Source: Flavisolibacter sp.
GTDB taxonomy: Bacteria; Bacteroidota; Bacteroidia; Chitinophagales; Chitinophagaceae
Direction of reading: 5' to 3'
Assembly (NCBI GenBank): GCA_025936195.1
Contig: JAICTW010000113.1
Coordinates: 1 to 7,393 of the forward strand
Length of the DNA: 7,393 nucleotides
Under the pieces are notes generated by a model. That model was not told the DNA's origin, made no database searches, and saw nothing but the letters and a program-made list of their open reading frames with translations. Both the position numbers and the translations under genes were made by a program. Positions 7,243 to 7,393 of this stretch are shown here, one piece after another (position 1 is the first letter of the stretch; each line of letters opens with the position of its first letter).

Positions 7243-7305
7243 AATTTATTTTTACCGGGAAGGCGAAGGCGGTAATTTATTCCTTGCCATCCTTGCAACT
7301 ACCGG

Positions 7306-7393
7306 TTAATTTTTAAGTTTGTATTTACGAATTCTTTGCGCACTATTTTCTGTATTTGCTCTTTGGGTTTTTGCTTGTATGGTGTATGGATGA
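7306..7393 (-). CDS. Possible 3' end of an upstream gene (partial, uncertain)
   Basis: The right edge is open on the minus strand in a frame that ends ...AQRIRKYKLKN at TAA (7308-7306). Its basic end resembles a real C-terminus, but only 28 codons are visible. A second minus-strand frame is also open and ends ...NTNLKINR at TAG (7301-7299), so the correct frame, or whether this is coding at all, cannot be settled. No domain is recognisable. The spacer from here to the ALDH-like ATG (7243-7305) contains only a 6-bp inverted repeat, TTACCG (7252-7257) with CGGTAA (7270-7275), close to the start codon. Confidence 0.22.
   Translation of the reverse strand, partial: HPYTIQAKTQRANTENSAQRIRKYKLKN

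Noticed and set aside
7243..7284. Small minus-strand ORF beginning MARNKLPPSPSR just before the ALDH-like gene
   Set aside because: Only twelve codons, no ribosome-binding or conservation evidence; it most likely arises by chance in the leader.
7302..7393. Plus-strand hydrophobic frame (LYLRILCALFSVFALWVFAC) resembling a signal peptide
   Set aside because: It has no ATG ahead of the hydrophobic stretch and meets a TGA at the last codon of the window, so it cannot be a normal gene start.
1..7393. CRISPR arrays, insertion sequences, integrase or att sites, toxin-antitoxin or defence genes, tRNA or rRNA
   Set aside because: No regularly spaced repeats, terminal inverted repeats with a transposase, tRNA-like folds or defence domains were seen; the repeats present are short and confined to two intergenic gaps.

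Overview
The window comes from a member of the Bacteroidota, most likely of the Chitinophagaceae type. The evidence is the moderate-to-low G+C (judged by eye), A/T-rich leaders without Shine-Dalgarno sequences before the start codons, a Bacteroidota-type -7 element (TAnnTTTG) upstream of maeB, and the proteins themselves: a small secreted SPOR protein, a lipoprotein with a DSRCP...C.WAG motif, and a malic enzyme-phosphotransacetylase fusion. All seven recognisable genes lie on the minus strand, so transcription runs from right to left.

In transcription order, the right part (about 7393 to 5700) holds a short aldehyde-dehydrogenase-like protein that lacks the catalytic half of the fold. It is followed by a spacer with a 14-bp perfect inverted repeat, then a secreted SPOR-domain protein that ends at a convincing intrinsic terminator. 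The first ~90 bases at the right edge are open in two minus-strand frames and may be the 3' end of an upstream gene.

The middle part (about 5700 to 4005) holds an M20-family aminoacylase/amidohydrolase with all metal ligands intact. A small four-cysteine lipoprotein follows 45 bases downstream.

The left part (about 3990 to 1) starts with a likely promoter and an NADP-type malic enzyme (MaeB) with its C-terminal phosphotransacetylase-like regulatory domain. The MlaE permease and the MlaF ATPase of a phospholipid/MCE transporter follow. The mlaF gene runs off the left edge, and an mlaD-type MCE protein would be expected beyond it.

Most of the window is ordinary housekeeping and envelope content. 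I see no defence system, CRISPR array, insertion sequence, phage gene, tRNA or rRNA. The most unusual item is the ALDH-like pseudoenzyme with its oligo-glycine tail. Secondary items are the inverted repeat and tandem repeat flanking the SPOR gene, and the small cysteine-motif lipoprotein.
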